Assembly (NCBI GenBank): GCA_022266195.1
Contig: WHVY01000005.1
Span: 3,720,001-3,784,000, forward strand
DNA length: 64,000 nucleotides
DNA from: Tetranychus cinnabarinus
Taxonomy: Eukaryota > Arthropoda > Arachnida > Trombidiformes > Tetranychidae
Direction: 5' to 3'
Part shown: positions 1 to 9,761 of the stretch, piece by piece
Numbering within the stretch: position 1 is the first letter of the stretch
Layout of the letters: each line of letters starts with the position of its first letter
Program-made: the position numbers and the translations under genes
The notes under the pieces: model-generated
Database searches by the model: none
What the model saw: only the letters and a program-made list of their open reading frames with translations
What the model was told of the DNA's origin: nothing

Positions 1-780
1 AGCAAACTGTTTTCTGAGGTATTCAATTAAACCGAAGCTGAATAGACATTTAATGATACCGACTATTGAAATTTGATTTATATATTTTTCTTCTAATAGG
101 CATGTAAATTTCCTACTGATTCAAATAAATCAATGATTAACATGGTTTTAACATTTAATGTCCAACCATAAAGGTTTTTCAGAAGAAACAACTTTACTTG
201 GAAAACGCATCATTAACTTGATTTATAGATTGATAGTCTTGAGGCCAAAAGTCTTGTGGTTGGAGCAAAGATCAAAGCAATAACTAATCACAGAAGCAAT
301 TAAAATTCGTGGAAAATTATATGTCAATAGGAATTGAAGAAATCAAGAAACTGTAAAGATACTTTTTTATGAGCAAAAGTATCTTTCTCAGATTTCTGAC
401 CAATTATATACCAGAAAACAGACCAACTAAATGCGTTTATACACGTTAATATAAAGAAATCGCATAAACACCAGGTGACCAGCAATCATCTTAATTATTG
501 CCAGGATGGCACTGATTAATTGACTGTGAAAGAAGCTTGGATCAATAGCAATTTAATTGCTTTATTTTTTCTCAAAATGACTTACACTTTCTTGTAACTT
601 AAATATTTGAAATCGTTCTTGCTGAGAACAGCAGTAAACTGAAGAAATTGTTTTTTGTTTACAAATGTGAAAATCTTGGTTAACCTAAAGTCAATTCTTG
701 TTAATCTTGTTAATTAGCTACCAAAACACTCGCTAAACTGTATTTTTGATCAACAGTGATTAATTTAATTATTTCAACTT
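1..780. other. Intergenic, no gene seen
   Basis: AT-rich sequence with no open frame that looks coding and no recognisable RNA gene. The last part leads into the promoter of the first tryptophan-rich gene. Confidence 0.5.
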
Positions 781-815
781 CCAGATCTCGTTCGTATCCT
801 CCTCCTTCAGGCCAG

Positions 816-824
816 TATATAAAG
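816..824 (+). promoter_or_regulatory. TATA box of W-rich gene copy 1
   Basis: TATATAAAG sits about 120 bases before the predicted start codon at 941. The block around it (a CT-rich stretch, then CCAGTATATAAAGG) is shared by all three copies of the gene family, so the core promoter was duplicated together with the coding part. Confidence 0.6.
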
Positions 825-940
825 GTAAAGGTTTTAAAGGACATGAACCTAAATGTGTGCTTATCTTCATTTAACCAATCAGCTGTTCATCTTCATTACA
901 TCGTTCCTAGTTTCAGGATTAACTCTCGAAATTATTTCCA

Positions 941-1539
941 ATGGCAGATTCAACGAAAAGTTGGCCTATCATTCTTGATGAAGCTAGTTTCTCTTATCTG
1001 GTTGAATTGTCTCGGAACTTGTCCAAAGTTGAAGGATTAGTTAATAAATTGGTGAAGGGTGAATATCAACAATACGATGATAAGGTAAGTTTAATCTAAT
1101 TTCAATTCTATATCATGGACTTTGTTTTATTTTTTTTCCTTTTTATTTCTTTGATTTAAAATAGAGTTATAAATCGGGTCAAAATTCTCAGAACTACACT
1201 AGTGTCGAAAACATTTCTTGGGATAATTATCGTAACGCTAAAGCAGAGAGTGAAGATGACAAATGGTCTGATTGGTACCCAACTAGCGATGGAGATGCAT
1301 CCAGTGAAAAAAACAACAATCCCAAAAGTGAATGGACTATAAGATGGGACGATGATTGGGACGCCGAACCAGATTGGTCAAGTGTTGAATCCAAAAATGA
1401 AACAGCTATAAATTGGGATACTCCTAAGGTATCTCAATGGGACAAAGCACATTGGGAAAGTGAATGGAGAAAATCCGATTCGAAGGAATCAAATCAAGAG
1501 AAGATTGACTGGGACTCACCTAAACTATCTGATTGGTGA
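941..1539 (+). CDS. Tryptophan/acidic-rich protein, copy 1 (two exons)
   Basis: I do not recognise this family. Exons are 941-1084 and 1165-1539, joined in phase 0 over an 80-base intron (AAG|GTAAGT ... AATAG), giving 172 residues. Exon 1 encodes a leucine-spaced, probably helical head with a SKVEGLV core. Exon 2 is hydrophilic, rich in Asp, Glu, Ser and Asn, with Trp recurring every 5-20 residues beside acidic residues (EPDWSSVE, SEWT, SQWD); I count 14 Trp in all. No signal peptide or membrane segment is visible. This copy ends in an extra DSPKLSDW tail that copies 2 and 3 lack, and it is more diverged from them than they are from each other. A role through Trp-mediated binding, as in GW/WG Argonaute-hook proteins, is only an analogy. 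Confidence 0.7.
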
Positions 1540-2021
1540 TTGACTGAATTGTCTATCAGTTAATGGATGGTCTGAAAGCAAGTCGTTCTGGGTCTCCTTC
1601 TTGGGACTTTTAAAATTTTATCGCAGTCTCACTCCTTGAAGACATGAATTTTATTATGATCAATAATGTATACCGCATATAATTGTGTATTTTCATTAGA
1701 AAGATAGTTTCCCAAAAATTAGATTTAAAATAAATTCTCTGCAGCTTTGAATAAGATCTTCTGATTGGCCTTTGAACTTTTTTTATACATAAGGACATTG
1801 ATGTTGAATATTAGCACATAAATTGTGAAATATTTCATGTCAAGAATTTCACGAGAAAATAATTTATGCAATTAGTGTTGATTAGATTGATTGTTTTTAA
1901 AATGATACCTTTTTGTTAAAGACTTGCTCATAAAACTGAAAACATATGATTTACCAGACGCTGAATTGAGTATTTCGAAATTGAGTGTCTTTTCTTAATG
2001 TTATTTTTTCACTGCTTTCAG
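1540..2021. other. Gap between W-rich copy 1 and OXLD1 copy A
   Basis: AT-rich spacer. The outer edge of the large inverted repeat lies near 1866-1880, where sequence begins to match the reverse complement of about 9480. A short 5' exon of the OXLD1-like gene may lie here, but I could not place one that fits both copies. Confidence 0.4.
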
Positions 2022-2458
2022 TTGGTGATAGCAGGTTTGTTTTTATCAAAGGTAAGTCCATTGATTAATTTTTTTTAAATTTAACATAGTATTTTATAAT
2101 TCAATATCATCAACCTTTTTGTCATTGTGAAGCTACAGGTATGCGAAAGGTTAACCTTCCAGTTACGTTGATCACCAATGAGCTGAAACAGTGGAATATA
2201 ATTAATACCAAATCCATGAGACAAATTTATTCTGATGAAAACTGTGATTCTTCCGTGACGATACCTGAGCCTCCCAATCCAGATACTTGCTGTCGCTCTG
2301 GCTGTTCTCATTGTGTTTACATTGAATATGCTATTAGATTAGAGCGGCATTTCAAAGATGGCGGGGATGCAGCTAAGAAGAAACTTGATCAGTTAATTGA
2401 TGACCCAAATATGAGACAATTTATTAAAATGCAATTAGACAAGCCTTCAGATCAATAG
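2022..2458 (+). CDS. Oxld1: OXLD1-like oxidoreductase-like domain protein, copy A
   Basis: The main exon is 2139-2458 with an internal ATG at 2141 (105 residues). An in-phase upstream exon, 2022-2051 (TTTCAG|TT...AAAG|GTAAG), would add GDSRFVFIKG before that Met, but no first exon was found, so the true start is open. The signature is the oxidoreductase-like domain: PEPPNPDTCCRSGCSHCVYI, then EYAIRLERHF. This Cys cluster with the following Tyr/Glu is typical of OXLD1, a small mitochondrial protein of uncertain biochemical role. The C-terminal helix (DDPNMRQFIKMQL) also fits. It sits 0.85 kb upstream of a W-rich gene on the same strand, as its twin does in the right arm. The twin at 8908-9343 differs by only three residues over 105. 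Confidence 0.8.
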
Positions 2459-2489
2459 ATGACATTAAGTTATTTTATTATTAAAACTA

Positions 2490-2808
2490 CTGTCATCTAC
2501 CAGATAATGTCACTACCTGGGAATAGCTTATGTGCACAGCAAGTCTATTAATCGAGCAAAAATTAATTGCAACAATTAATAAAACCAAAATTGATTGCTA
2601 TTAACGTCACATAAATAATATAATAGTTATTATCGTAACTAAGATCGTTAATTGAGTAAAATTTTTCAGAAATATTTAATTTTCTTGATAATATCTGCTA
2701 ATTTCAATTAAAACTTTCCTTATAGGAAATGTAAACAAAAGGGTTTTGAGGGGCTATTGATAAATCTAGTGACATTATCTGGTAGTGACATTATCTGGTA
2801 GATGACAG
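2490..2808. mobile_element. MITE-like element with TA target duplication
   Basis: The ends are inverted copies of at least 28 bases beginning CTGTCATCTACCAGATAATG. The element is flanked by TA on both sides (2488-2489 and 2809-2810). The right end also repeats an AGTGACATTATCTGGT unit in tandem. The matching place in the right palindrome arm (about 8873) has no element and only one TA, so this is a clean insertion after the arms formed. It has no coding capacity, hence non-autonomous; Tc1/mariner-type mobilisation is inferred from the TA target only. Confidence 0.85.
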
Positions 2809-3130
2809 TACAATAAACCAAAATATTTGGACGACAAACATTTATATCAAACTTTCCCACAAGATGACTCTCACATTCATGTTAAATATGTTCAATCAGC
2901 TTGAAGGGATAAACAGTAAACAAATTTAGTTAGACAGAAATTATGTGTCTTTTGAATTCTTGTTTACTAAATCTCATTATCTTGCTAATATTTAACATAA
3001 CACATCTCTACAATAACTGTGTGCCTGTCTATTTTTGACAAACAGTGGTTAAATACAATTCCATTGGTTCCAACTTATTTCCAGGCCAATATGATCTCGT
3101 TCGTATCCTCCTCCTCCTCTTTCAGTCCAG

Positions 3131-3139
3131 TATATAAAG
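3131..3139 (+). promoter_or_regulatory. TATA box of W-rich gene copy 2
   Basis: TATATAAAG follows TTCAGTCCAG and lies about 170 bases before the start codon at 3305. The surrounding sequence is conserved with the promoters at 816 and, inverted, near 8545. Confidence 0.6.
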
Positions 3140-3304
3140 GATATATAAAAGTTCTGAACAGTATACTTCTGAGTTCGAGTTCATCACTTCGTCTAACACT
3201 ACATTTCAATTTACTTATAAGAATATCATAATTTGATAATCTTCAGTACTACATCTTCATTATTTCACTTTAACTTTAAGTATTAACACTTGAAATTATT
3301 TCCA

Positions 3305-3895
3305 ATGGCAGATTCAACTGAACAATGGCCTACACTTCTTGATGAACAAAGTTTTGGCTATTTGGTTGATTTATCCCAAAACTTGTCCAAAGTTGAAGGA
3401 TTAGTTAAAAAATTGGTGAAGGGTGAATATCAGCAATGGTATAAAAAAGTAAGTTCAATTCAATTTTACATTTATTTTAATTTCTATAATAATTTTTTCT
3501 TCCTTTCATTTTGTTTCTTCAATTTATTATAGCAATACGAATCGACTCGTGATTCTCAGAACTTTACTGGTGTCGAAAACACTTCTTGGGATAATTGCCT
3601 TAACTCGCAAGGAGAGAGTGAAGATAATGACGATTCGTACCCAGCTAGCTACAAATGGTACCCAACTGGAGAAGCATCCAGTGAAAATAACAACAATCCC
3701 AAAAGTGAATGGACTGGAAGACGGGACGAAGGTTGGGAAATCGAACCAGATTGGTCAAGTGTTGAATCCAAAAATGAGACAGCTACGAATTGGCCTGTAC
3801 CTAAGGTATCTGAATGGGACGAAGCTCATTTGGAAAGTGAATGGAGAAATTTTGATTCGAAGGAATCAAATCAAGATGAAATTGAATGGGAATAA
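3305..3895 (+). CDS. Tryptophan/acidic-rich protein, copy 2 (two exons)
   Basis: Exons are 3305-3448 and 3533-3895, phase 0, 168 residues. The head (48 residues) starts MADSTEQWPTLLDEQSFGYL and is identical to copy 3. The second exon has the same acidic/Trp pattern as copy 1 (ENTSWDN, PKSEWTG, EPDWSSVE, EIEWE) but ends earlier. There is a conserved intron position in all three copies and a shared TATA promoter. No homologue outside this window is known to me. The near-identity to copy 3 implies either very recent duplication or gene conversion between the arms. Confidence 0.7.
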
Positions 3896-4245
3896 CCTGA
3901 ACCATCTGCTTGGTGATTGAATTTTCTTTCAAATAATTGATGGACTAGATGAAAGTCGTTTTGGGTCTCCTTCCTGATATTTTACTACGAAGACTTTTTA
4001 ATTTTATCTCACTATTTTGTCAGTGTCACTCCTATACCACATATACTATGTATTCTCATGATTAAGATAATTTCCCAAAAATTAGATTGAAAATAAATTC
4101 TCTGCAACTTTGAATAAGATCTTTCGATTAGCCGTTGAATTTTTTTCGTGAAAATAATGGCACGTGATGTTAAATGTGTTGAATGACAATGATGTTGAAT
4201 ATCAGCACATAGATTGTACTATCTATTCCTACTTAGTTGAATTTT

Positions 4246-4540
4246 CTCCTCTTGATCGCGTCGACATAAAGCCTATTTTTAGATAATTAAGATCTTTCGA
4301 GAAGAGATTTTAACATTAAAACATCAAATTAAAATGTAAAGGTATCTAATAGCTGTTATCAAAATAAACTAATTTATAAAATTTATAAAGACAAACAAAA
4401 GTCTATGATGAAGTGTTGTTCAATCAGATACTCAGAGAATGGATGAACCAACTCCATTGATGATGATTAAACTGAATCAATAATTCCAAGCTAAATTTAT
4501 TGTAATAATTTGTGTGATCTATAAATAATTTATAAAGTGT
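4246..4540 (-). pseudogene. Degenerate copy of the four-TM-type gene (left arm)
   Basis: Two blocks match the intact minus-strand gene at 4729-5460. About 4246-4400 resembles 4895-5050 (GAGAAGAGATTTTAA, AAAATGTAAAGGTA). About 4400-4490 resembles 5260-5365 (GAAGTGTTGTT, AACCAACTCCA, GATTAAACTGAAT, ATTCCAAGCTAAA). The part between them is missing and no long reading frame remains. The same degenerate copy is present, inverted, at 7138-7440, so it decayed before the palindrome formed. Confidence 0.7.
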
Positions 4541-4544
4541 TAGT

Positions 4545-4700
4545 ATAAAGCGAATGCCACCGGTGAATGGAGCCATATTCAGACCTGAAATGTGTAAGAA
4601 GAATAAGTAAATCAAAAGATAGACTATTCAAATAAGATTTAAATACTTACAGAGGTGTAAAGTAGACAAAAAAACAAAGGTAAAAAAGGGCAATTTACAA
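4545..4700 (-). pseudogene. TMEM147 remnant in left arm
   Basis: On the minus strand this shows part of exon 1, its GTAAGT donor, the first intron and acceptor, and the beginning of exon 2 (encoding SEYGSI). It then jumps directly into sequence found about 70 bases after the TMEM147 stop codon in the right arm. The start codon region is also altered. The gene copy is therefore dead, while the right-arm copy at 6235-7064 is intact. Confidence 0.75.
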
Positions 4701-4728
4701 AATAATAACAACAATAATAACATGTTCA

Positions 4729-5460
4729 CTATAGTGTGCTTTCATTGCTGTATTCAAGCTGAATTGAAGCTTCAAAGGTTCCATAAGCGCGATTGAATGA
4801 GTCTGTTGAACTTGCTTGGGAACACAGTGATACTTGATGTTTATACTGAGGTCGAGTATCGGGATAAAGATGGTTATGTCTATGCTGAACTCGATCTTCT
4901 TGATGATTATGTCGACTTTCCTGTTCTTGATCAGGTCGATTTGAGGATTGCTTTACAGCTTCCCGGTTTTTAGAGGCTTGAGATCTTCTGAGAAGAGATT
5001 TTAAACATTTACGAATGAAAATGTAAAGGTAAATAGCTGATATCAAAAGAAGAAAATTGATAACACAACTTATCGATAAAAATATTATTCCATTAGTAGT
5101 ATCAAGTAAAAGCATCCGGCAATAATCAAATTTGCAATCACATTCAGGTGAACGAGTATCAATGCAATTTGTCCGTAAATTACGTCTCCAAATGATCAGA
5201 TCAAGTGTTAGATATGTTTTACCAATAATGTCAAATATATCCAAGAAAATAAATGACAACAAAAGCCTGGGTTGAAGTGTTGTTGAGGCAGGTATTCCTA
5301 GAATTGATAAACCAACTCCAGTGATTATGATTAAACTGAATAACCAGTGATTCCAAGCTAAACATATTCCAATCAGAGTAAGCAATGAACTGAATAAAGA
5401 CCAAACCAATATTGAGTGTTGTAAACATATCCAGTGACTTTCAACCAATATCCAAACCAT
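4729..5460 (-). CDS. Unrecognised multi-pass membrane protein, single exon
   Basis: An ATG at 5460 gives 243 residues. Hydrophobic stretches at roughly 20-40, 43-62, 68-92 and 130-153 suggest four membrane segments. Between the third and fourth is a Cys-containing loop (NCIDTRSPECDCKFDYCR). The C-terminal 90 residues are polar, with basic residues right after TM4 (RKCLKSLLRRS) and many His, Gln and Ser; this tail is probably cytoplasmic. The topology recalls small arthropod four-TM families (LAPTM-like or DUF4728/pasiflora-like), but no motif decides between them. It lies in the spacer of the palindrome, and two decayed copies of it lie inside the arms. The stop codon lies at the inner edge of the left arm. 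Confidence 0.6.
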   Translation of the reverse strand: MVWILVESHWICLQHSILVWSLFSSLLTLIGICLAWNHWLFSLIIITGVGLSILGIPASTTLQPRLLLSFIFLDIFDIIGKTYLTLDLIIWRRNLRTNCIDTRSPECDCKFDYCRMLLLDTTNGIIFLSISCVINFLLLISAIYLYIFIRKCLKSLLRRSQASKNREAVKQSSNRPDQEQESRHNHQEDRVQHRHNHLYPDTRPQYKHQVSLCSQASSTDSFNRAYGTFEASIQLEYSNESTL

Positions 5461-5560
5461 TTTGTTTGACAATACTGACCAAATATGAGGAAACTGTCAC
5501 AGTCTAGAAATATTGGTTAATTATATTGACTTTAAACAATTGATGAAACAATACAAAAAT

Positions 5561-5767
5561 TCATTTTGGTGTTGAATATTTTCTTCTTTTTCTGGTCCAA
5601 TTTTGTTCACTTTCATGAGATTTAACCATATTAACCATTTCTATGGCTGTAATTTTTCTAATGAAATTAATCCAAGTGATAATTACCAAGGAGAGATAGT
5701 AAACCAAGATATAAACTAACACTATCAAGTTAAAGCAATCAACCAACAGGCATAACAAACCCCACAT
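5561..5767 (-). CDS. Possible small single-pass membrane protein
   Basis: A 68-residue frame on the minus strand begins MWGLLCLLVDCFNLIVLVYI, giving one long hydrophobic segment followed by a basic tail (NWTRKRRKYSTPK). The shape fits small integral membrane proteins, but no family motif is recognisable and it could be chance in AT-rich DNA. It lies just upstream of the gene at 4729-5460 on the same strand. Confidence 0.25.
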   Translation of the reverse strand: MWGLLCLLVDCFNLIVLVYILVYYLSLVIITWINFIRKITAIEMVNMVKSHESEQNWTRKRRKYSTPK

Positions 5768-6234
5768 TTAAAAAACGAGCGTTTCGTCAAAATTACTTAA
5801 TTATTACTACTTCTTTTTGACGCTGTTTCTTATATTGAGGCAAATAAACCTTTAAACAATAGTTAGGTGGGCGATTTAATTATTTTCAATGTATTAGAGC
5901 AATAAAACCCAACTTATTGTCAAGTTTATTGACAACATTATCAACATTCAGGTGAACAGCTTTCTATTAGAGATTTCTTAACCGTCCCTGGTTTTGCATC
6001 ACGCAGCCGGTATGATTTTTGGGTTTTGTTTTATTTTATAAATGAAAAGTTCTGAATGAATTTAATATTTATGATTATTTTAAGAAAACGTAGTGATGTA
6101 TTTGATTAATATATTTTCATCCAATTCCTTCATACCTCAAGATTTTGAATAAACTATTTTATAGCATTCTAGCTATAATTTGGATCAATTTTAACTGTTA
6201 TCAGTGATTCCATATATTGTGATAAACTTCCAAT
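5768..6234. other. Spacer between divergent genes
   Basis: No coding signal. It should contain the upstream region of TMEM147, which lacks an obvious TATA box. Confidence 0.4.
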
Positions 6235-7064
6235 ATGAGTTTTTATTATTTTGTTAATTGTATATCACTAACTTTTTTACCTTTGTTTTTTGTCTATAAA
6301 TTTACACCTCTGTAAGTATTTAAACCTTATTTGAATAGTCTCATTCACAAACGTTCTCTATCTTTTAATTCCGATATACTTTTTCTTCTTATACATTTCA
6401 GGTCTGAATATGGCTCCATTTACCGGTGTTCATTCGCTTTATTTGCATATCTTGTTGTGCAGATAGTAAAATTAACGATCATGGCTACACTCCCTTTACC
6501 TGCCTTTCTTTTTGATCATTTAATTGACTGCCTAGGTTTATATTATGTTCTGGTCAAGCAACAAAAAGCTAGTTTAATTCAAGTAAAAATATTAGGTAAA
6601 TATTTTCAAACCCAAAATACTGATGTTTGTTTGTTAATGAAAATGATGTAAATGTAAATCATCGGCTTTTATCTTTTAGGAGTTGCTGTAGGATGGAGCT
6701 TCGGCGAATCTATTCTGACACGACTAATCGACTTCTATGTAAATGCAAAATCTATGCAATTCGATTGGAGACACATCATAAGTGCCATGGATGCCAATGT
6801 GACACTGGTAAGATACTATGATAGCTCATTAAATGTTTTCCAGTTGTAGTAATATTCTGATACAATCTTTCTTTTCAGATTCAAACAATCTGCACTTGCA
6901 CTTTGATTTGGAACTATTCACGAGGGAACAAGAAACTTCCTCTAACCATATTGTTGATTTATTTCACCGGTTTATCGATACTTTCCTTCAGTTTCATTTT
7001 CAAAGTCATTTTGGTATCACTTCTAGCGATTGCCACTTTTATAGCTACTTGCTACTTACAGTAA
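6235..7064 (+). CDS. Tmem147: TMEM147, ER multi-pass membrane protein
   Basis: Four exons join with consistent phase: 6235-6311, 6402-6595, 6680-6807 and 6879-7064, giving 194 residues. Exon 1 encodes MSFYYFVNCISLTFLPLFFV, close to the start of TMEM147. Family landmarks follow in order: LSEYGSIYRCSFA, VQIVKL, DCLGLYYVL, GVAVGWSFGESIL, FDWRHIISAMDANVTL. TMEM147 is a multi-pass ER protein that associates with Nicalin and NOMO in the back-of-Sec61 (BOS) complex used for multi-pass protein insertion. The human protein is about 224 residues; the shortfall here lies mainly in loops. A TATA box is not evident. A truncated copy lies in the left arm, so this is the only working copy in the window. Confidence 0.88.
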
Positions 7065-7137
7065 CATAATGGGCAGTATATTTTCCATAAATTAATTAAT
7101 TCGAATGTCAACTTTGTACATCTGGTGAAACTAACCA

Positions 7138-7440
7138 CTTTATAAATTATTTATAGATCACACAAATTATTACAATAAATTTAGCTTGGAATTATTGATT
7201 CAGTTTAATCATCAATGAAGTTGGTTCATCCATTCTCTAAGTATCTGATTGAATAAAGCTTCATCATAGACTTTTGTTTGTCTTTATAAATTTTATAAAT
7301 TAGTTTATTTTGATACCAGCTATTAGATACCTTTACATTTTAATTTGATGTTTTTATGTTGAATCTCTTCTCAAAAGATCTTAAACATCTGAAAATAGGC
7401 TTTATGTCGACGCGATCAGGAGGTGGAAAGTCAAGCAAGT
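7138..7440 (+). pseudogene. Degenerate copy of the four-TM-type gene (right arm)
   Basis: Inverted counterpart of 4246-4540 with the same deletion. It carries the same fragments of the gene at 4729-5460 and no usable frame. It starts roughly 75 bases after the TMEM147 stop codon and probably overlaps its 3' UTR (AATAAA near 7174). Confidence 0.65.
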
Positions 7441-7784
7441 CAACATAACCAATGGTATTAATGAATAGGAATAGACAGTACAATCTATGTGCTGATATCC
7501 AACATCATTGTCATTCAACCCATCTAACATCATGTGCCATTATTTTCACGAAAAAAATTCAACGGCTAATCGAAAGATCTTATTCAAAGTTGCAGTGAAT
7601 TTATTTAAATCTAATCTTAATCACAAAAATACATAGTATATGTGGAATAGAAGTGACACTGACAAAATAGTTTTATAAAATTAAAAGTCTTCGTAGTAAA
7701 ATATAAGGAAGGAGACCCAAAACGATCTTCATTTAGACCATCATAATTTGAAAGAAAATTCAATCTCCAAGTAGATGGTTCAGG

Positions 7785-8383
7785 TTATTCCCATTCAATT
7801 TCCTCTTGATTTGATTCCTTCGAATCAAAATTTCTCCATTCACTTTCCAAGTGTGCTTCATCCCATTCAGATACCTTAGGTGCAGGCCAATTCATAGCTG
7901 CTTCATTTTTGGATTCAACACTTGACCAATCTGGTTCGATTTCCCAACCTTCGTCCCGTCTTTCAGTCCATTCACTTTTGGGATTGTTGTTTTTTTCACT
8001 GGATGCGTCTCCATCGCTAGTTGGGTACCATTTGTAACTAGTTGGGTACGAATCGTCATTATCTTCACTCTCTCCTTGCGAGTTAAGGCAATTATCCCAA
8101 GAAGTGTTTTCGACACTAGTAAAGTTCTGAGAATCACGACCCAATTCGTAATTCTATTATAAATTGAAGAAACAAAAATGAAAAGAGGAAAAAATTAAAA
8201 TCGAAAATTAAAATTAATGTAAAATTGAATTGAACTTACTTTTTTATACCATTGCTGATATTCACCCTTCACCAATTTTTTAACTAATCCTTCAACTTTG
8301 GACAAGTTTTGGGATAAATCAACCAGATAGCCAAAACTTTGTTCATCAAGAAGTGTAGGCCATTGTTCAGTTGAATCTGCCAT
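7785..8383 (-). CDS. Tryptophan/acidic-rich protein, copy 3 (two exons)
   Basis: Minus strand: exon 1 is 8383-8240 and exon 2 is 8153-7785, phase 0, 170 residues. The first 48 residues equal copy 2. Exon 2 keeps the Trp/acidic pattern, with the peptide GDASSEK shared with copy 1 but shortened in copy 2. This mosaic relation suggests exchange among copies. All three retain open frames, splice sites and TATA promoters, so all may be expressed. Confidence 0.7.
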
Positions 8384-8541
8384 AATTTCAAGTGTTAATA
8401 CTGAAAGTTAAAGTGAAATAATGAAGATGTAGTACTGAAGATTATCAAATTATGATATTCTTATAAGTAAATTGAAATGTAATGGTAGATGAAGTGATGA
8501 ACTCGAACTCAGAAGTATATTGTTCAAAACTTTTACATATC

Positions 8542-8550
8542 CTTTATATA
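8542..8550 (-). promoter_or_regulatory. TATA box of W-rich gene copy 3
   Basis: CTTTATATA on the plus strand reads TATATAAAG on the minus strand, about 160 bases before the start codon at 8383. It is the inverted counterpart of the box at 3131. Confidence 0.6.
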
Positions 8551-8907
8551 CTGGGCTGAAGGGTGAGGAGGAGGAGGAAGATACGAACGAAATCATATTG
8601 GCCTGGAAATAAGTTGGAACTAATGGAATTGTATTTAACCACTGTTTGTCAAAAATAGACAGGCACACAGTTATTGTAGAGATGTTTTATGTTAAATATT
8701 AGCAAGTTAATGAGATTTAGTAAACAAGAATTCAAAAGACACATAATTTCTGTCTAACTAAATTTGTTTACTGTTTATCCCTTTAAGCCGATTGAACCAA
8801 TTTAACATGAATGTGAGAGTCATCTTGTGGGAAAGTTTGTAATAAATGTTTGTCGGCCAAATATTTCTGTTCATTGTAGCTTTAATAATAAAATAACTTA
8901 ATGTCAT

Positions 8908-9343
8908 CTATTGATCTGAAGGCTTGTCTAATTGCATTTTAATAAATTGTCTCATATTTGGGTCATCAATTAACTGATCAAGTTTCTTCTTAGCTGCATC
9001 CCCGCCATCTTTGAAATGCCGCTCTAATCTAATAGCATATTCAATGTAAACACAATGAGAACAGCCAGAGCGACAGCAAGTATCTGGATTGGGAGGCTCG
9101 GGTATCGTCACGGAAGAATCACAAGCGTCATCAGAATAAATTTGTCTCATTGATTTGGTATTAACTATATTCCACTGTTTCAGCTCATTGGTGATCAACG
9201 TAACTGGAAGGTTAACCTTTCGCATACCTGTAGCTTCACAATGACAAAAAGGTGGAAGATATTGAATTATAAAATACTAATATAAATTAAAAACAATTAA
9301 TCAATGGACTCACCTTTGATCAAAACAAACCTGCTATCACCAA
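8908..9343 (-). CDS. Oxld1: OXLD1-like oxidoreductase-like domain protein, copy B
   Basis: The minus-strand main exon is 9227-8908 with an internal ATG at 9225. The small upstream exon 9343-9314 has a GTGAGT donor in place of the GTAAGT seen in copy A. The encoded domain is the same as copy A apart from I/V, E/D and N/A changes near residues 21, 33 and 34. The Cys cluster TCCRSGCSHCVYIEYA is intact. The first exon is unresolved, as for copy A. Two near-identical copies of a gene that is usually single in animals would raise its dose, if both are transcribed. Confidence 0.78.
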
Positions 9344-9485
9344 CTGAAAGCAGTGAAAAAATAACATTAAGAAAAGACACTCAATTGAGCTTCTAGTAAA
9401 TCATATGTTTTTTAGTTTTATGAGCAACTCTTTAACAAAAAGGTAATGCTGATACATTTTAAAAACAATCAATCTAATCTCTTAT

Positions 9486-9761
9486 TTAATCAACACTAAA
9501 TTCCTTTGACTTTCGCCTCTTTTTTGCTTCGTCTTCATCATGTTTACCATTTTTCTCTTTTTTCTTGCCTCTCTTTAGATTCTGTGTTTGGGCTTCAGAT
9601 TCTCCTCGAACCCAATTTCCCTGTTTATCTTCATTGCCTTGTTCATCATTCTCATCATCCTTGTTCATCTTCTGCTCGTTTTTTCTTTTTCTTGCTCTTC
9701 TTTCCTTGTCTCCATCAATATCACCATCAATATCACCATCATCTTCTTCCTTTCTCATCAT
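9486..9761 (-). CDS. Possible exon encoding Lys/Asp/Glu-rich peptide
   Basis: A 91-residue open frame on the minus strand, highly charged (DIDGDIDGD, then KKEKNGKHDEDEAKKRRKSK), beginning at the first ATG after a stop. The codons are purine-rich and repetitive, so the frame may simply reflect a purine tract. No upstream exon was located. It starts exactly where the palindrome ends, and its last codons use the edge sequence GTGTTGATTA. Confidence 0.25.
   Translation of the reverse strand: MMRKEEDDGDIDGDIDGDKERRARKRKNEQKMNKDDENDEQGNEDKQGNWVRGESEAQTQNLKRGKKKEKNGKHDEDEAKKRRKSKEFSVD

Larger units (their letters stand above)
1866..4735 (+). repeat. Left arm of large imperfect inverted repeat
   Basis: Reading this arm forward matches the reverse complement of 6226-9500 over OXLD1, the W-rich gene, a degenerate membrane-protein copy and the start of TMEM147. 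The exon 1 regions of the W-rich copies encode identical 48-residue peptides. The left arm carries a 319-base TA-flanked insertion (2490-2808) and lacks about 690 bases of TMEM147. The inner edge coincides with the TMEM147 start codon region and the 3' end of the gene at 4729-5460. Confidence 0.85.
6226..9500 (-). repeat. Right arm of large imperfect inverted repeat
   Basis: Reverse complement of the left arm (1866-4735). Gene order from the centre outward is TMEM147, degenerate membrane-gene copy, W-rich copy 3, OXLD1 copy B. It lacks the 319-base insertion found on the left and retains the full TMEM147 body. The outer edge is near 9485-9500, where GTGTTGATTA is shared by both sides. Confidence 0.85.
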
